From Aeromonas allosaccharophila (GTDB lineage Bacteria; Pseudomonadota; Gammaproteobacteria; Enterobacterales; Aeromonadaceae), in the NCBI RefSeq assembly GCF_000819685.1, contig NZ_CDBR01000053.1, positions 143,879 through 207,878 of the forward strand: a DNA stretch of 64,000 nt, written 5' to 3'. Position 1 is the first letter of the stretch. The number at the start of each line of letters is the position of its first letter. The notes under the pieces are model-generated. The model made no database searches and was not told the origin of the DNA. It worked only from the letters and a program-made list of their open reading frames with translations. Positions 15,283 through 24,980 of the stretch are shown piece after piece. Made by a program: the position numbers and the translations under genes.

Positions 15283-17133
15283 TTACGGTTGCCGATAAGT
15301 GGTGTCAGTCAGGAGCACGACCGGGAACGTTTTGTCGGCCTTGATGGCCGCTTTGGTCTGTGTCTTTGCCTCTTCATCGATCCACAGCAGGCCACCGTAG
15401 CTGTAACCGCTGTTGTCGCCACCGAGGGGCCAGTAGAGCTGCTCGCTCTTGGGGGTTGCGGGCACCTTGGGCAGTTTTATCCAGCGCCAGGCCCCCTCCC
15501 GGGTATAGGGCACCTGATAGGCGGGGACGAAGCTGGCCAGCTCATAGAGCCGCTGCTGGATCTGCCGTGACAGGGCCGCCTTTTTGGCAAAGTCGAACTC
15601 CTTGTCATACTGCTCCACCAAGGCCGTGATGGCGTCATCATCGATGTTCATGATGTTGTTGGTCTGGGGCTTGTTGGCGTTGACCTTGTGGAAGAACTCC
15701 CAATAGGCGGGATAGCGGCTGCCCGCCCAAGCCATCCAGGCGCTCTGGTGCTTTTTCTCCAGCATCGATTTGAAACCGGCCGAGGCATCCATCAGGTTGA
15801 GCTCCAGATTAAGTCCCGCCTTCTTGGCTTCTTCCCGTAGCAAGGTGAGCCGCTGGGCGTGCTCTGCGGTGGTGTAGGTGATAGCGAGGGTCAGTGACTG
15901 CCCCATGTCGTTTTGCAAAATCCCCTGTGGCCCCACTTTGTTAAAGCCTGCCTTGGCAAAGTATTCCCGTGCCAGTTTGGGATCGAACGGACGGGCCTTG
16001 ATCTCGCTGTTGGTAAACTCACCCTGACCTGAGCCATAACTGTTGAGTCGCTGGTAATCCCCCCGCAGCAGGGTGGTGAGCATCTTGTCGAGGTTGAGGG
16101 CATGCTGGATCCCGAGCCGCACATCGAGATTATTCAGCTGCGGATCGGCGGTGTTGAGATAGAGCCCCATCGGCGATTGCGGAGTCTGATTGTAGAACCA
16201 GGTGCGCGCGATATACCCCTTCTCGAACTCCGACGTTTTGGTCTTGTCGTGCCACCAGTTGGGCATCACCAGCGGGAAGGTATCGAGATCGCCGCGCAGG
16301 AAGTGCTGCCAGGCGATGTTCAGATCCCTGAGCACCTTGATCTCGATCCGCGCGGGATTGAAGCGATGCTGGAAGTAACGCTCGTCATCCCCCCACCAGT
16401 TTTCAATCCGCTTGAAGGTAACCGACTTGCCCTTTTTCACCTGATCGAGCTGATAGGGGCCGGTGACCGGCAACACCTTCCAGTTGTACTCCTTGACCCA
16501 GTTGGCGGTGAGCGTGATGGCGTGGCTCGGTTCCGGGCTGATGGGCAGTGATTCGAGCAGATCCTGGCGGCTCTTTTCGGTGCCGCTGGTGATGGCCAGG
16601 GTGTGATCATCAAACTTGGTGATATCGGCTATCTGGGTGCTGTAGTAGTTGTTGTACCAGGGGTCGTTGATCTCTTTGCTGCGCATCATCTTGAGGGTAA
16701 AGAGCCAGTCATCGGCGGTGACCGGTTGGCCGTCTGACCAGCGCGCCTTGGGATTGATGCGAAAATAGAGGGTCTTGTGGTCGGCACCGAAGGCCCACTC
16801 GTTGGCCAGCATCGGCATGGGATTGCCGGTGACGGGGTGGGTGCTCAGCAGTGGCAGGTTGCTCTCTCGCACGTAACCGGCAAAGCCGCCGTTGGAGTCG
16901 GGGCCATATTTGCGCAGGGTCAGGGGGAAGCTGGTCATAAAGGTGCGAAAGGTGCCGCCGCGTTTGGCGGCCGGATCGGCATAGACCGGATCCTGGTTGT
17001 TGCTCTCCCACTTCAAATCAGCGGGCAGCGTGGCACTCCAGCCAAACGGGCTCCAGCATAGGGTCAGGGTGATGGCGGTGGCGCGAATGATAGGGTGGAG
17101 GCGGCGCCCCCCGGCGGTGATGGTCGATGGCAT
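15283..17133 (-). CDS. yejA: YejA-type periplasmic peptide-binding protein
   Basis: This is a 616-residue extracellular solute-binding protein of family 5, close in length and layout to YejA. A signal peptide ends near WSA, followed by LPADLKWESNN, DPAAKRGGTF and the family core (FRINPKARWSDGQPVTADDWLFTLKMM). YejA delivers oligopeptides, including microcin C in Escherichia coli, to an ABC permease. No yejBEF permease genes lie beside it, so it must use a transporter encoded elsewhere. AGGAG precedes the ATG. Confidence 0.86.
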   Translation of the reverse strand: MPSTITAGGRRLHPIIRATAITLTLCWSPFGWSATLPADLKWESNNQDPVYADPAAKRGGTFRTFMTSFPLTLRKYGPDSNGGFAGYVRESNLPLLSTHPVTGNPMPMLANEWAFGADHKTLYFRINPKARWSDGQPVTADDWLFTLKMMRSKEINDPWYNNYYSTQIADITKFDDHTLAITSGTEKSRQDLLESLPISPEPSHAITLTANWVKEYNWKVLPVTGPYQLDQVKKGKSVTFKRIENWWGDDERYFQHRFNPARIEIKVLRDLNIAWQHFLRGDLDTFPLVMPNWWHDKTKTSEFEKGYIARTWFYNQTPQSPMGLYLNTADPQLNNLDVRLGIQHALNLDKMLTTLLRGDYQRLNSYGSGQGEFTNSEIKARPFDPKLAREYFAKAGFNKVGPQGILQNDMGQSLTLAITYTTAEHAQRLTLLREEAKKAGLNLELNLMDASAGFKSMLEKKHQSAWMAWAGSRYPAYWEFFHKVNANKPQTNNIMNIDDDAITALVEQYDKEFDFAKKAALSRQIQQRLYELASFVPAYQVPYTREGAWRWIKLPKVPATPKSEQLYWPLGGDNSGYSYGGLLWIDEEAKTQTKAAIKADKTFPVVLLTDTTYRQP

Positions 17134-17263
17134 ATCCTTGCTCTCCTGAAAGTCTGCTTCCTGCAGATCACGCGCTGGTGATGTCAGTCCCGATGGGGAC
17201 TAGCTCATCATGAAAATTTTATCCTGTCAGGTCAATGAAATAGCACAAATTGGCAGGTGCTCA

Positions 17264-18157
17264 TCAGGTCGCTCTCTGTGGTTTCAACCCGCGCAGTCGG
17301 CCACCCAGCAAATGGACCACAAAGCCGAGCAGCACCAGACCTGAGCCCAGCCACTGCATGGCGGTCGGATGTTCATCGAGCAGCAGGGCGGCCGCCACCA
17401 TGCCAACACAGGGGATCAGCAGGGAGAGCGGCGCCACCTGCGCCACCGGATAGCGCATCAGCAGTCGTCCCCACAGGCCGTAACCCAGCTAGGTCGCGAC
17501 ATACGAGAGATAGAGCACGCACAATAATCCCTGCCAGCTGAAATTGAGCAGGCTGCTGGTTATCAGCGCCGGCCCCTCGAACAGCCAGGAGAGGGCAAAA
17601 AATGGCAGGATGGGCACCAGACCACCCCAGGCGATCAGGCTCGGCAGTGTGGTCTGGTAGCGCAGACCAATCTGGCGATTGATGACGTTGCCAAGGCCCC
17701 AGCAGGCTGCGGCGCACAGCGTCAGCACGAAGCCGAGCAGGGTCAGGTTGCCTTCGCCGTGGGTGGCGATGAGATAGAGGCCGAGCCCCGCCAAAGGCAG
17801 CGCCACCCAGTGGTGGGGTTGCCAGCGCTCCCCCAGCCAGATCATCGCAAACAGCAGGGTGAACACCACCTGGGATTGCAGCACCAGCGAGGCCATGCCT
17901 GCCGGCATGCCGAACTTCATGGCACTGAACAGAAAGGCGAACTGGCCCAGGCTGATGGCGCCGCCGTAGGCCAGCAGCCAGCGCCAGGGCATGGCGGGCC
18001 TGGGGACCAGCAAGATGGCGGGAAAGACCACGCCGATAAAGCGCAGTGCCCCCAGCAGTAGCGGTGGTATCCCCTCCAGTCCCCACTTGATGGCGATGAA
18101 GTTGAGCCCCCAGCAGAGGATGACCAGAGCGGCCAGACACTTGTCCTTGGTTTGCAT
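17264..18157 (-). pseudogene. EamA-family DMT transporter interrupted by an amber codon
   Basis: This is a drug/metabolite transporter gene with about ten predicted helices. The reading frame runs from MQTKDKCLAALVILCWG to YLSYVAT, then meets TAG at 17489-17491. It continues in the same frame as LGYGLWGRLLMRYPVAQVAPL to a normal stop at 17264. No shift is needed to join the halves, so a single base change explains the break. The residue lost is probably glutamine (CAG to TAG) or tryptophan. The truncated 222-residue product would lack the last 74 residues, including the final helices. It is either a recent pseudogene, a suppressed stop or a sequencing error. Confidence 0.85.
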
Positions 18158-18329
18158 GGTTGAAATCCCTGTCATCAGCTGTGTGGCGCGCGGGTTTACA
18201 CAGCCCGGCGCGATCGGCAAGGGTGGGAGCATACCCTTGGGCAGGTGGTGAGTGTCAAGGACAAAGGCCCGTTTGGATATTTCTGGTTGAGAGGCCCGTA
18301 GCTGCTTTTTGTTGCAAGGTCAGGGCAGA

Positions 18330-19076
18330 TCAGGCCGTGACGCAGTGCAGCGCAATACCACGGTTGGTTATAGCCGCACGCATGGGGGCGGGCAGGGCGT
18401 CGTCGGTGACCAGCACGGTGATCTGGCCCGGTGCGCCAAGCTGGCTCGGGTGGATGGTGCCAAATTTGCTGCTGTCGGTGATCACCACATTGGTCATCCC
18501 CTTGGCCAGCACGCTGTTGACCACATCGGCCCGCATCATGTCACGACCGGTAAAGCCCACCTCGGGGTGAAAACCGTCGACCCCGATAAAGGCCTTGGAG
18601 AAGTGCACCTGCTCGATGCAGAGGCGCGTCAGCGGCCCCACCACGCTTTCGCTCTGATGCTGGAACAGCCCGCCGAGCAGCACTACCTGAGCCGGGGTGT
18701 CTTTGAGCAGATGGGCGATATAGCTGCTGATGGTGATGATGGTGACCCTCTTGTGCAGGGCCAGATGGCGCGCCAGCATGGCGTTGGCGCTGCCCCCTTC
18801 GATAAAGACCGTCTCGCCATCTTCCACCAGCTGGGCGGCCCGCTCGGCGAGACGCTCCTTGAGCAGGTAGTTGATGTTCATCCGGGCATCCGGGTCATCG
18901 GTCTCCAGCGCCATGGCCGAGCCGTGTACCCGTCTGAGCAGCCCCTGTTTCTCCAGCGCGGTGAGGTCGTTGCGCACAGTCACCTCCGACACGCCGGTGT
19001 GTTGGGCGAGCTCACTCACGCTCATCTTGCGCGCCTGATGGACCAGAGTGAGGATCAATTGGTGGCGTGGGTTCAT
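18330..19076 (-). CDS. yciT: DeoR-family regulator YciT
   Basis: This is a 248-residue DeoR/GlpR-type regulator. An N-terminal helix-turn-helix (about 18-50, MSVSELAQHTGVSEVTVRNDL) precedes a sugar-phosphate-sensing domain (VFIEGGSANAMLARHL, SSYIAHLLKD, FIGVDGFHPEVGFTGRDMMRADVVN). It matches remembered E. coli YciT closely along its length. The start at MNPRHQ was chosen over an upstream in-frame codon because family members begin there. It lies downstream of the pflF gene on the same strand and probably regulates the pflE-pflF and fsa genes in response to a sugar phosphate. Confidence 0.88.
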   Translation of the reverse strand: MNPRHQLILTLVHQARKMSVSELAQHTGVSEVTVRNDLTALEKQGLLRRVHGSAMALETDDPDARMNINYLLKERLAERAAQLVEDGETVFIEGGSANAMLARHLALHKRVTIITISSYIAHLLKDTPAQVVLLGGLFQHQSESVVGPLTRLCIEQVHFSKAFIGVDGFHPEVGFTGRDMMRADVVNSVLAKGMTNVVITDSSKFGTIHPSQLGAPGQITVLVTDDALPAPMRAAITNRGIALHCVTA

Positions 19077-19106
19077 GGTGCGCTCGCATGCAAGGTGATG
19101 GATAAC

Positions 19107-19134
19107 GGCAAGCCACCCGTGGGGGTGGCTTGCC
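19107..19134 (-). repeat. 12-pair hairpin between pflF and yciT
   Basis: GGCAAGCCACCC and GGGTGGCTTGCC pair perfectly around a four-base loop in the 95-base gap after the pflF stop. No U-tract follows on the minus strand, so it may stabilise or attenuate the transcript between the two genes rather than end it. Confidence 0.75.
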
Positions 19135-19171
19135 AATCATATGACGTCACAGGCGCCATGGGGGCACCCCG

Positions 19172-21604
19172 TCAGAGACTGTGCTCGGTGCGGGCGATGA
19201 TATCATCTTGCGCATCCGGGGATAAGGCGGTGAAGAAGGCCGAATAGCCCGCCACCCGTACCACCAGATCCCGGTACTGATCCGGATTGGCCTTGGCCGC
19301 CAGCAGGGTTTCGCGAGAGACGATGTTGTACTGCACGTGCCACCCCTTGTGTACCTCGAAGAAGGTGCGCAGCAGGCTCATCAGCTTGGTTTTGTCCCGC
19401 TCGTTCTCAAGGCTGGCCGGGCTCAGCTTCTGGTTGAGCAGCACCCCGCCGAGAATGGCCGCCGTGGGCAGCTTGCCGATGGAGTTGAACACCGCGGTCG
19501 GGCCGAGACGATCCGAACCCGAAGAGGGGCTGGCTCCTTCCGCCAGCGGGGTGCGGGCATGGCGCCCATCCGGGGTGGCCATGGTGGCAGCACCGAACGG
19601 CACGTTGGCGGAGATGGAGGAGGTGCCCGCATAGTAGGTGCCACCGATGGGGCCACGGCCGAAGCGGGTGTTGTGCAGTCCCTTGAGCTCGTCGATGTAG
19701 CTCTGGTAAGCCTGTACCAGCAGCAGGTCAACCTCGTCCATATCGTTGCCATATTTGGGGGCGGAATTGGTGAGGCGCTGGCGCAACTGCTCGCCCTGGA
19801 GCCCTGCAAAGTCCTGCTCCAGGGCGGCAGCCAGCTCGTGCTGATCCACCACCCCCTGCTCGAACACCAGTTTCTTCAGGGCCGCCAGACTGTTGCCGAG
19901 GTTGGCGATCCCCACCTGCAGACCGGAGACCCAGTCATAGACGGCACCCCCTTCTTTGATGGTCTTGCCGCGTTCGATGCAGTCATCTACCAGAGTGCTG
20001 CAGAGGATGTCGTGGGCTTGGGCTTCCAGCACGCTGTCGACCACGCAGTCGATCTCGATGGATTTGCGGGTGAAGTAGCGCACCTGCTCATCCCAGCGGG
20101 CCATCACCTCGTCAAAGTTGCCAAAGCTCCCGTCTCGCAGCGACTGGGGCTGGGGCAGGAATACCTTGCCGGTGGTGGCATCGCGGCCGCCATCGAGGGA
20201 TGCCAGCAGAATGCGGGCGAAGTTGATAAAGCTCATGCCGGTGCAGCGATAGCCCCACTTGCCGGGCACGGCGGTCTCGATGCAGCCGATGGCGGCGTAG
20301 TGGTGGGCATCCTCCACGCTCACCCCGAGCTTGATGAACTCGGGGATCACCACCTCGTCGTTGTTGAAGGCGGGCATGCCAAAGCCGCAACGGATCACCT
20401 GAATGCAAGCGTCGAGAAAATCCTCGCTCATCCCGGCGTGGTAGCGCACCGACAGGTTCGGCTGGGTGGATCTCAGCTGGCCGCAGGACTCCAGAATCGC
20501 GTAGGAGAGGCCGTTGACCGCGTCATGGGCCGCGCCATTCCGCCAGTTCTGGCCACCGATGGTGACGTTTTGATAGAGCGGGCTGCCGGCGGAGGCCTTG
20601 GAGTGGGTGCCGGAGCGGATCTTGTTCACCTCCAGCAACTTGAGCCAGCACCCTTGCAGCAGCTCGATGGCGCGCGTCCGAGGCAGGGATTCCGACAATT
20701 CCACTTCGCGGCGATACCAGGGGTAGAGAGATTGATCCATCCGGCCAAACGACACCGAGTGGCCGTTGGATTCGATCTGCAGAATGAGCTGGATAAAGTA
20801 GCAGAGCTGCAGCGCCTGCCAGAAGGTCTCGGGTGGCTGGTGGGCGATGTGGGCGCAGTTGAGCGCAATGGTCTCAAGCTCGCTTCGGCGCTCGGGGCGA
20901 GACTCTTGAGCGGCCATGTCACGGGCAAGGGCGGCGTAGCGCTCGATGTGATCGCTGACCGCCTCCAGGGTGATGGCGACGGCGTGCAGGAACTGCTCGC
21001 GTTGCAGATCGGCCCAATCCGCCAGATCCAGCCGACTGCGCCGCTCGGCCACCTTGGCCTTGAAGCCATCGAGCCCCAGCGTGAGCAACTCCTCATAGTT
21101 GACCGCGAGGTGGGCATCCCCCGAGGTCATGTTGCCCTCGGCCTTGATGATGCCGCTCTCCAGCAGCGCTTTCTGTTCGTCGGTAAAGAGGCCGAAGCAG
21201 CGATCCTGCACCGTCTGGCCGCGCCAGAAGGGGGTGAGGGCATGGATGATCTCTTTGTCGGTTTCGCTGACTGCAAAACCGGCGCCGGGGCGGTCTGCCA
21301 GCTCGTCGATCTCCTTCTCAATCCAGCTCACCGTGTATTCAGGAAACAGCGGCGCCGCCCGCACCTGACTGGCCTGGTTACCGACGATCAGCTCGTCGTG
21401 CTTGATCCAGATGGAGCGTTCCTTGAGGTGATGGGCCAGCGCCAGGGCGCGGCGCACCGGCAGCGGCCGGGCGAGATGAGCCTGATAGGCCTGCGTGTAG
21501 TGGCGGGCACGCTCGGTGCAGACCGGTGGTTGAACGATGTGGATCAGGCTCTCTTTGTGGGCGCGGATCCGTGGGCTGAGGGTATTGAGGTCGAGCTGGG
21601 TCAT
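19172..21604 (-). CDS. pflF: Glycyl radical enzyme PflF/YbiW (PFL-like)
   Basis: This is an 810-residue glycyl radical enzyme, the same length as E. coli YbiW and nearly the same sequence where I can recall it. The radical glycine is Gly786 in RVAGYSAFF. The active-site thiyl cysteine lies in AAIGCIETAVPGKWGYR. Only one cysteine is present there, whereas true pyruvate formate-lyase has two adjacent, so the substrate is probably not pyruvate; a diol- or polyol-dehydratase-like reaction is possible. It follows its activase gene by four bases. The aldolase gene diverges next door. Oxygen-sensitive and expected to work anaerobically. Confidence 0.92.
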   Translation of the reverse strand: MTQLDLNTLSPRIRAHKESLIHIVQPPVCTERARHYTQAYQAHLARPLPVRRALALAHHLKERSIWIKHDELIVGNQASQVRAAPLFPEYTVSWIEKEIDELADRPGAGFAVSETDKEIIHALTPFWRGQTVQDRCFGLFTDEQKALLESGIIKAEGNMTSGDAHLAVNYEELLTLGLDGFKAKVAERRSRLDLADWADLQREQFLHAVAITLEAVSDHIERYAALARDMAAQESRPERRSELETIALNCAHIAHQPPETFWQALQLCYFIQLILQIESNGHSVSFGRMDQSLYPWYRREVELSESLPRTRAIELLQGCWLKLLEVNKIRSGTHSKASAGSPLYQNVTIGGQNWRNGAAHDAVNGLSYAILESCGQLRSTQPNLSVRYHAGMSEDFLDACIQVIRCGFGMPAFNNDEVVIPEFIKLGVSVEDAHHYAAIGCIETAVPGKWGYRCTGMSFINFARILLASLDGGRDATTGKVFLPQPQSLRDGSFGNFDEVMARWDEQVRYFTRKSIEIDCVVDSVLEAQAHDILCSTLVDDCIERGKTIKEGGAVYDWVSGLQVGIANLGNSLAALKKLVFEQGVVDQHELAAALEQDFAGLQGEQLRQRLTNSAPKYGNDMDEVDLLLVQAYQSYIDELKGLHNTRFGRGPIGGTYYAGTSSISANVPFGAATMATPDGRHARTPLAEGASPSSGSDRLGPTAVFNSIGKLPTAAILGGVLLNQKLSPASLENERDKTKLMSLLRTFFEVHKGWHVQYNIVSRETLLAAKANPDQYRDLVVRVAGYSAFFTALSPDAQDDIIARTEHSL

Positions 21605-21608
21605 GATC

Positions 21609-22505
21609 TTATCCTCTGGTCACAGGGGTCAGCCCCTGACGTTGGGCGTATGCGTGGGCAAAGTTGAGTAAATCGGGGTCGTCGAGCGGTGTCTCCGGCG
21701 CCTGATAGGGCAGATCCAGCAGGGCATATTTGCCCATCCCCAAGGTGTGGTAGGGGAGGAAGTGGATCTCCTGCACGGTGCCGAGACTGGCAGCGGTGTC
21801 GGTGATGGCGGTGATCGATTCGCGGTCGGCATTGAAGCCGGGAATGAGCGGCACCCGGATCTGCATCGGCACGCCGTGCTCGGCCAAGCGTTTGAGGTTC
21901 GCGATGGGCAGCTCCACCTTGCCGCGGGTCCAGTTGAAGAAACGTTCTTTATCCACGTGTTTGAGATCCGCCAGCACCAGATCCAGTGAGGGGAGGCTTG
22001 GCTCAATCTGGTGCCAGGGCACATGGAGGCAGCTCTCGACCGCCGTGTGTAGCCCTTGTGCCTTGCAGCGTGCCAGCAGAGCGGCGGCAAAGTCGGGCTG
22101 CATAAACGGCTCGCCACCGGAGAGAGTGACGCCACCGCCGCTCCGTTCGAAGAAGGGGCGATCCCGCAAGATGGTGTCCATCAGGGTGTCCAGCATTTCA
22201 TCGCGGCCGCACACCTGCAGCGCTTCGCTGGGGCAGAGGCCGCGCAGCCGTTCCATATCGTCGGCCTTGAGGGCTGAACGGCTGAGCTGGATCCCCTCGC
22301 TGTCACGCAAGATTGCCGGACAGGCCTGGCTGCAGAGCTGGCATCCCTCGATGCACTGGCGCCGGTCTAGTAGTATGTCCGGCTTGGGAGAGCGGCTTTC
22401 CGGGTTTTGACACCAGCGACAGGCCAGCGAGCACCCCTTGAGAAATACCAGGGTGCGAATGCCGGGGCCATCGTGAGTTGAATATCGTTGCAGGTCGAAA
22501 ATCAT
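21609..22505 (-). CDS. pflE: Glycyl radical enzyme activase PflE/YbiY
   Basis: This is a 298-residue radical-SAM activase that installs the glycyl radical on PflF using S-adenosylmethionine. The radical-SAM cluster motif is CSLACRWC near residues 30-37. An inserted ferredoxin-like cluster region has [13 protein letters not shown] (about 51-63), typical of glycyl-radical activases other than PflA. The GGEP motif of radical-SAM proteins follows ([10 protein letters not shown]). AAAAGGAGG precedes the ATG. It is the first gene of the minus-strand operon pflE-pflF-yciT, with a perfect FNR site upstream. Confidence 0.92.
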   Translation of the reverse strand: MIFDLQRYSTHDGPGIRTLVFLKGCSLACRWCQNPESRSPKPDILLDRRQCIEGCQLCSQACPAILRDSEGIQLSRSALKADDMERLRGLCPSEALQVCGRDEMLDTLMDTILRDRPFFERSGGGVTLSGGEPFMQPDFAAALLARCKAQGLHTAVESCLHVPWHQIEPSLPSLDLVLADLKHVDKERFFNWTRGKVELPIANLKRLAEHGVPMQIRVPLIPGFNADRESITAITDTAASLGTVQEIHFLPYHTLGMGKYALLDLPYQAPETPLDDPDLLNFAHAYAQRQGLTPVTRG

Positions 22506-22555
22506 ACCGCCTCCTTTTGTATTTGCATTCTATTTGCTTTCATTCGAAAGTTGAT

Positions 22556-22569
22556 TTGATTTCGATCAA
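22556..22569. promoter_or_regulatory. Perfect FNR box in the pflE/fsa divergent region
   Basis: TTGATTTCGATCAA is an exact match to the FNR consensus TTGAT-N4-ATCAA. It lies 51 bases upstream of the pflE start and 65 bases upstream of the fsa start, so it could activate either or both without oxygen. Confidence 0.85.
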
Positions 22570-22633
22570 GCTATTTGCAGATGTTTTATCGCTAGAATGG
22601 CGACATATTGAACATCCCGTTAAGGAGTTAGAG

Positions 22634-23287
22634 ATGGAGCTGTATCTCGATACCGCCGATGTGGCGGCAGTGCGTCGCTGGTCACGGATCCTGCCGTTGG
22701 CCGGTGTCACCACCAATCCTTCCATTACTGCCGCCGGGGGCATGCCGCTCTCCGAGCTGCTGCCCGCCCTGCGCGACGTACTGGGGCCCAAGGCGCGCCT
22801 GTTTGCTCAGGTGATGGCCAAAACCGACACCGAGATGGTGCGCGAGGCGTTCGCCCTGCGTGAGCTGGACCCGGATCTGGTGATCAAGATCCCGGTATGC
22901 GCAGAGGGATTGGCAGCGATCAAGAGCCTGACCGCCAACGGCGTGCCGACGCTGGGCACGGCGGTCTATACCCCGCTGCAAGGCTGGCTGGCGGCGGTGG
23001 CGGGGGCGGAATATGTCGCACCTTATGTCAACCGACTGGATGCCCAGGGGGGCGATGGCATCGCCACCGTGCAGGAGCTGCAACAGCTGCTTGAGCTGCA
23101 CGCCCCGAACAGCAAGGTGCTGGCGGCGTCATTCCGCACTCCCCGTCAGGCGCTTGACTGCCTGCTGGCCGGTTGCCAGTCCATCACCTTGCCGCTCGAT
23201 GTGGCGGAGCAGTTGCTGAACGTGCCTGCGGTGGATGCGGCGCTGGTGAAGTTTGATCAGGATTGGCAGCGCGCCTTCGGTCGTTGA
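22634..23287 (+). CDS. fsa: Fructose-6-phosphate aldolase (transaldolase-like FSA)
   Basis: This is a 217-residue class I aldolase of the small transaldolase family that cleaves fructose 6-phosphate to dihydroxyacetone and glyceraldehyde 3-phosphate, or similar compounds. The Schiff-base lysine is Lys85 in [11 protein letters not shown]. The N-terminal [10 protein letters not shown] and TTNPSI motifs are typical. AAGGAG lies seven bases before the ATG. It is divergent from pflE-pflF, as fsa genes neighbour pflF in E. coli, suggesting one anaerobic carbohydrate route (dihydroxyacetone/glycerol-type). Confidence 0.93.
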   Translation: MELYLDTADVAAVRRWSRILPLAGVTTNPSITAAGGMPLSELLPALRDVLGPKARLFAQVMAKTDTEMVREAFALRELDPDLVIKIPVCAEGLAAIKSLTANGVPTLGTAVYTPLQGWLAAVAGAEYVAPYVNRLDAQGGDGIATVQELQQLLELHAPNSKVLAASFRTPRQALDCLLAGCQSITLPLDVAEQLLNVPAVDAALVKFDQDWQRAFGR

Positions 23288-23415
23288 TTGCAGTGACAAG
23301 CGGATTGTTGTGATAAAGGGGGGAGGGTGAAGCGCAGGTTGTGGGGATTGACCGACTAGACTTGAAAGAGGGGGCCACGTTCGCTGGCCGCCCTGCAGTT
23401 TACCGGAGGTATCCC

Positions 23416-23595
23416 ATGAGCGACCATTTGCTACTCCCCCATGGTGAAGATTTGCGTCGTGCGGTGCTTTGGCTCAGCGAGCATCACTTGCACGATATCT
23501 CTGCCATTGAAGAGGCCAGCCTGCGTTTTGATCTCTCGCCACTGGATGAGGAGTTTCTGATCCAGCACTGGCTCGACAGCCAGCGCCAATCATGA
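23416..23595 (+). CDS. Small conserved-looking hypothetical protein
   Basis: This is a 59-residue acidic soluble protein. The start at MSDHLLLPHGEDLRRA is chosen because GGAGG lies just upstream, rather than the ATG 25 codons earlier. Helical segments read LRRAVLWLSEHH and DISAIEEASLRFDLSPLDEEFLIQHWL. I do not recognise a named family. It ends 17 bases before the convergent HD-GYP gene and may be expressed from its own promoter in the 128-base gap after fsa. Confidence 0.72.
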   Translation: MSDHLLLPHGEDLRRAVLWLSEHHLHDISAIEEASLRFDLSPLDEEFLIQHWLDSQRQS

Positions 23596-23612
23596 ATATC
23601 TGAGGTAAGGGA

Positions 23613-24812
23613 TTAGAAGAAGTTGGCGAGTTTGATGCCAAACTCTTTGGGATCGACTGTGCATTCGATGCTCTCCTGCACACCTGATTTGGCCAGATCC
23701 AGCCACTGCACCTCGAGGTAGTGACGCTGGGTGGCGTGATAGATCACCTTGACCACCGGCTTGAGCGGTTGCTGTTCGTTGCGCTGCATCACGATGGCCA
23801 AGCGCTGGTTCGAGAGTTGCACCAGCGTTCCCACCGGATAGACCCCCATGCACTTGATGAACCTGGTCACCAGTTCGGCATCGAAGTGCTGATTGATCCC
23901 CTTGAGTAGAATGCGGAAGGCTTGGGTCGGCTGCATGCCCGCTTTGTAGACCCGATCCGCGGTGATGGCATCATAGACATCGACGATGCCGCTCATCCGG
24001 GTATAGAGCGAGAGCTGCTCGCCTTTGAGCCGCTGTGGGTAGCCGGTACCATCAAGCCGCTCGTGATGGTTGGCGGCCACTTCCAGCATGGTGGGGGTGA
24101 TGCCCGGGGTATTACTGAGGATCTCGTAACTGTGCACCACATGCTGGCGCATGATGGTGAACTCCTCGTCAGTCAGCTTGCCCGGTTTGTTGAGCACCTC
24201 GTCCGGGGTCATGATCTTGCCCACGTCGTGCAGCAGGCCACCCAGGGTCAGCTCTTTGAGCACGCTGCGCTCCAGACCCAGATAGCGACCGAAGTTGGCG
24301 AGCAGAATGGCCACGTTCATGGAGTGCTCCATCAGGTAGGCATCCTTGGCGCGAATACGGGCCAGACAGAGCATGGCATCGCCGTGGCTGAACATGGTGT
24401 CTACCATCTCTTCGGCGACTTCCGCCAGCGGGGTGATGTCGATGGGTTCACCCGCCTTGAGCTGGCGAATGAACTTGCCTTGCAGCTCGCGGGCCTCTTG
24501 GTAAAGGCGGCGGATCTTCAGCTCCCGCCCTTCACCGTTGGCACTGGCCCGGCGTCCCGCCTGGGCGCTGTTGGCATTGAGGTCGGGGGAGATAACGGCG
24601 TCACTCTCGGCGCTGCCCAGCTTGCTGCGGGCCAGATCAATGCGCACCGTGAGCACCCCCTGGCGTACCAGATTGGCAATTTGTGCCACGCTGGTCACCA
24701 TACCCATCTGGGCGATCTCCATCCCACCTGTCTGGCTGGCGATAGCAATGACATACATGCCGGGTTTCAGCTGGTTGACGGGAATGACGGGATAGGATGC
24801 TTGAGACTTCAT
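23613..24812 (-). CDS. HD-GYP domain protein (probable cyclic-di-GMP phosphodiesterase)
   Basis: This is a 399-residue protein. An N-terminal DUF3391-like region (about 1-140) has VNQLKPGMYVIAIA. The HD-GYP catalytic domain (about 165-330) follows with HSMN, the HD dyad in LLHDVGKI, HHERLDGTGYP (the GYP motif) and DVYDAITADRVY. All metal-binding signatures look intact, so hydrolysis of c-di-GMP is likely, lowering it and favouring motility. The start has AGGAAG at good spacing. It is divergent from rsuA and convergent with a small ORF. Confidence 0.93.
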   Translation of the reverse strand: MKSQASYPVIPVNQLKPGMYVIAIASQTGGMEIAQMGMVTSVAQIANLVRQGVLTVRIDLARSKLGSAESDAVISPDLNANSAQAGRRASANGEGRELKIRRLYQEARELQGKFIRQLKAGEPIDITPLAEVAEEMVDTMFSHGDAMLCLARIRAKDAYLMEHSMNVAILLANFGRYLGLERSVLKELTLGGLLHDVGKIMTPDEVLNKPGKLTDEEFTIMRQHVVHSYEILSNTPGITPTMLEVAANHHERLDGTGYPQRLKGEQLSLYTRMSGIVDVYDAITADRVYKAGMQPTQAFRILLKGINQHFDAELVTRFIKCMGVYPVGTLVQLSNQRLAIVMQRNEQQPLKPVVKVIYHATQRHYLEVQWLDLAKSGVQESIECTVDPKEFGIKLANFF

Positions 24813-24980
24813 GAGGGCTTCCTGACTTTTATTATTATGAGTATCGTTCGGATGGGTCACACCGGAGAAGTGTAACATTGGATGACCAGTTCGTCATAAT
24901 TGGCAACCCCTTAACAGTGGCGTTGTCGCCCCCGCCCGATATAATGACGCCCCTTTACTTGTTGGACTCCGAGGTTGTGA

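Noticed and set aside
19337..21667. 776-codon open frame opposite pflF
   Set aside because: It lies fully antisense to a well-recognised 810-residue enzyme. It lacks any family motif and is explained by GC-rich third positions of the true gene.
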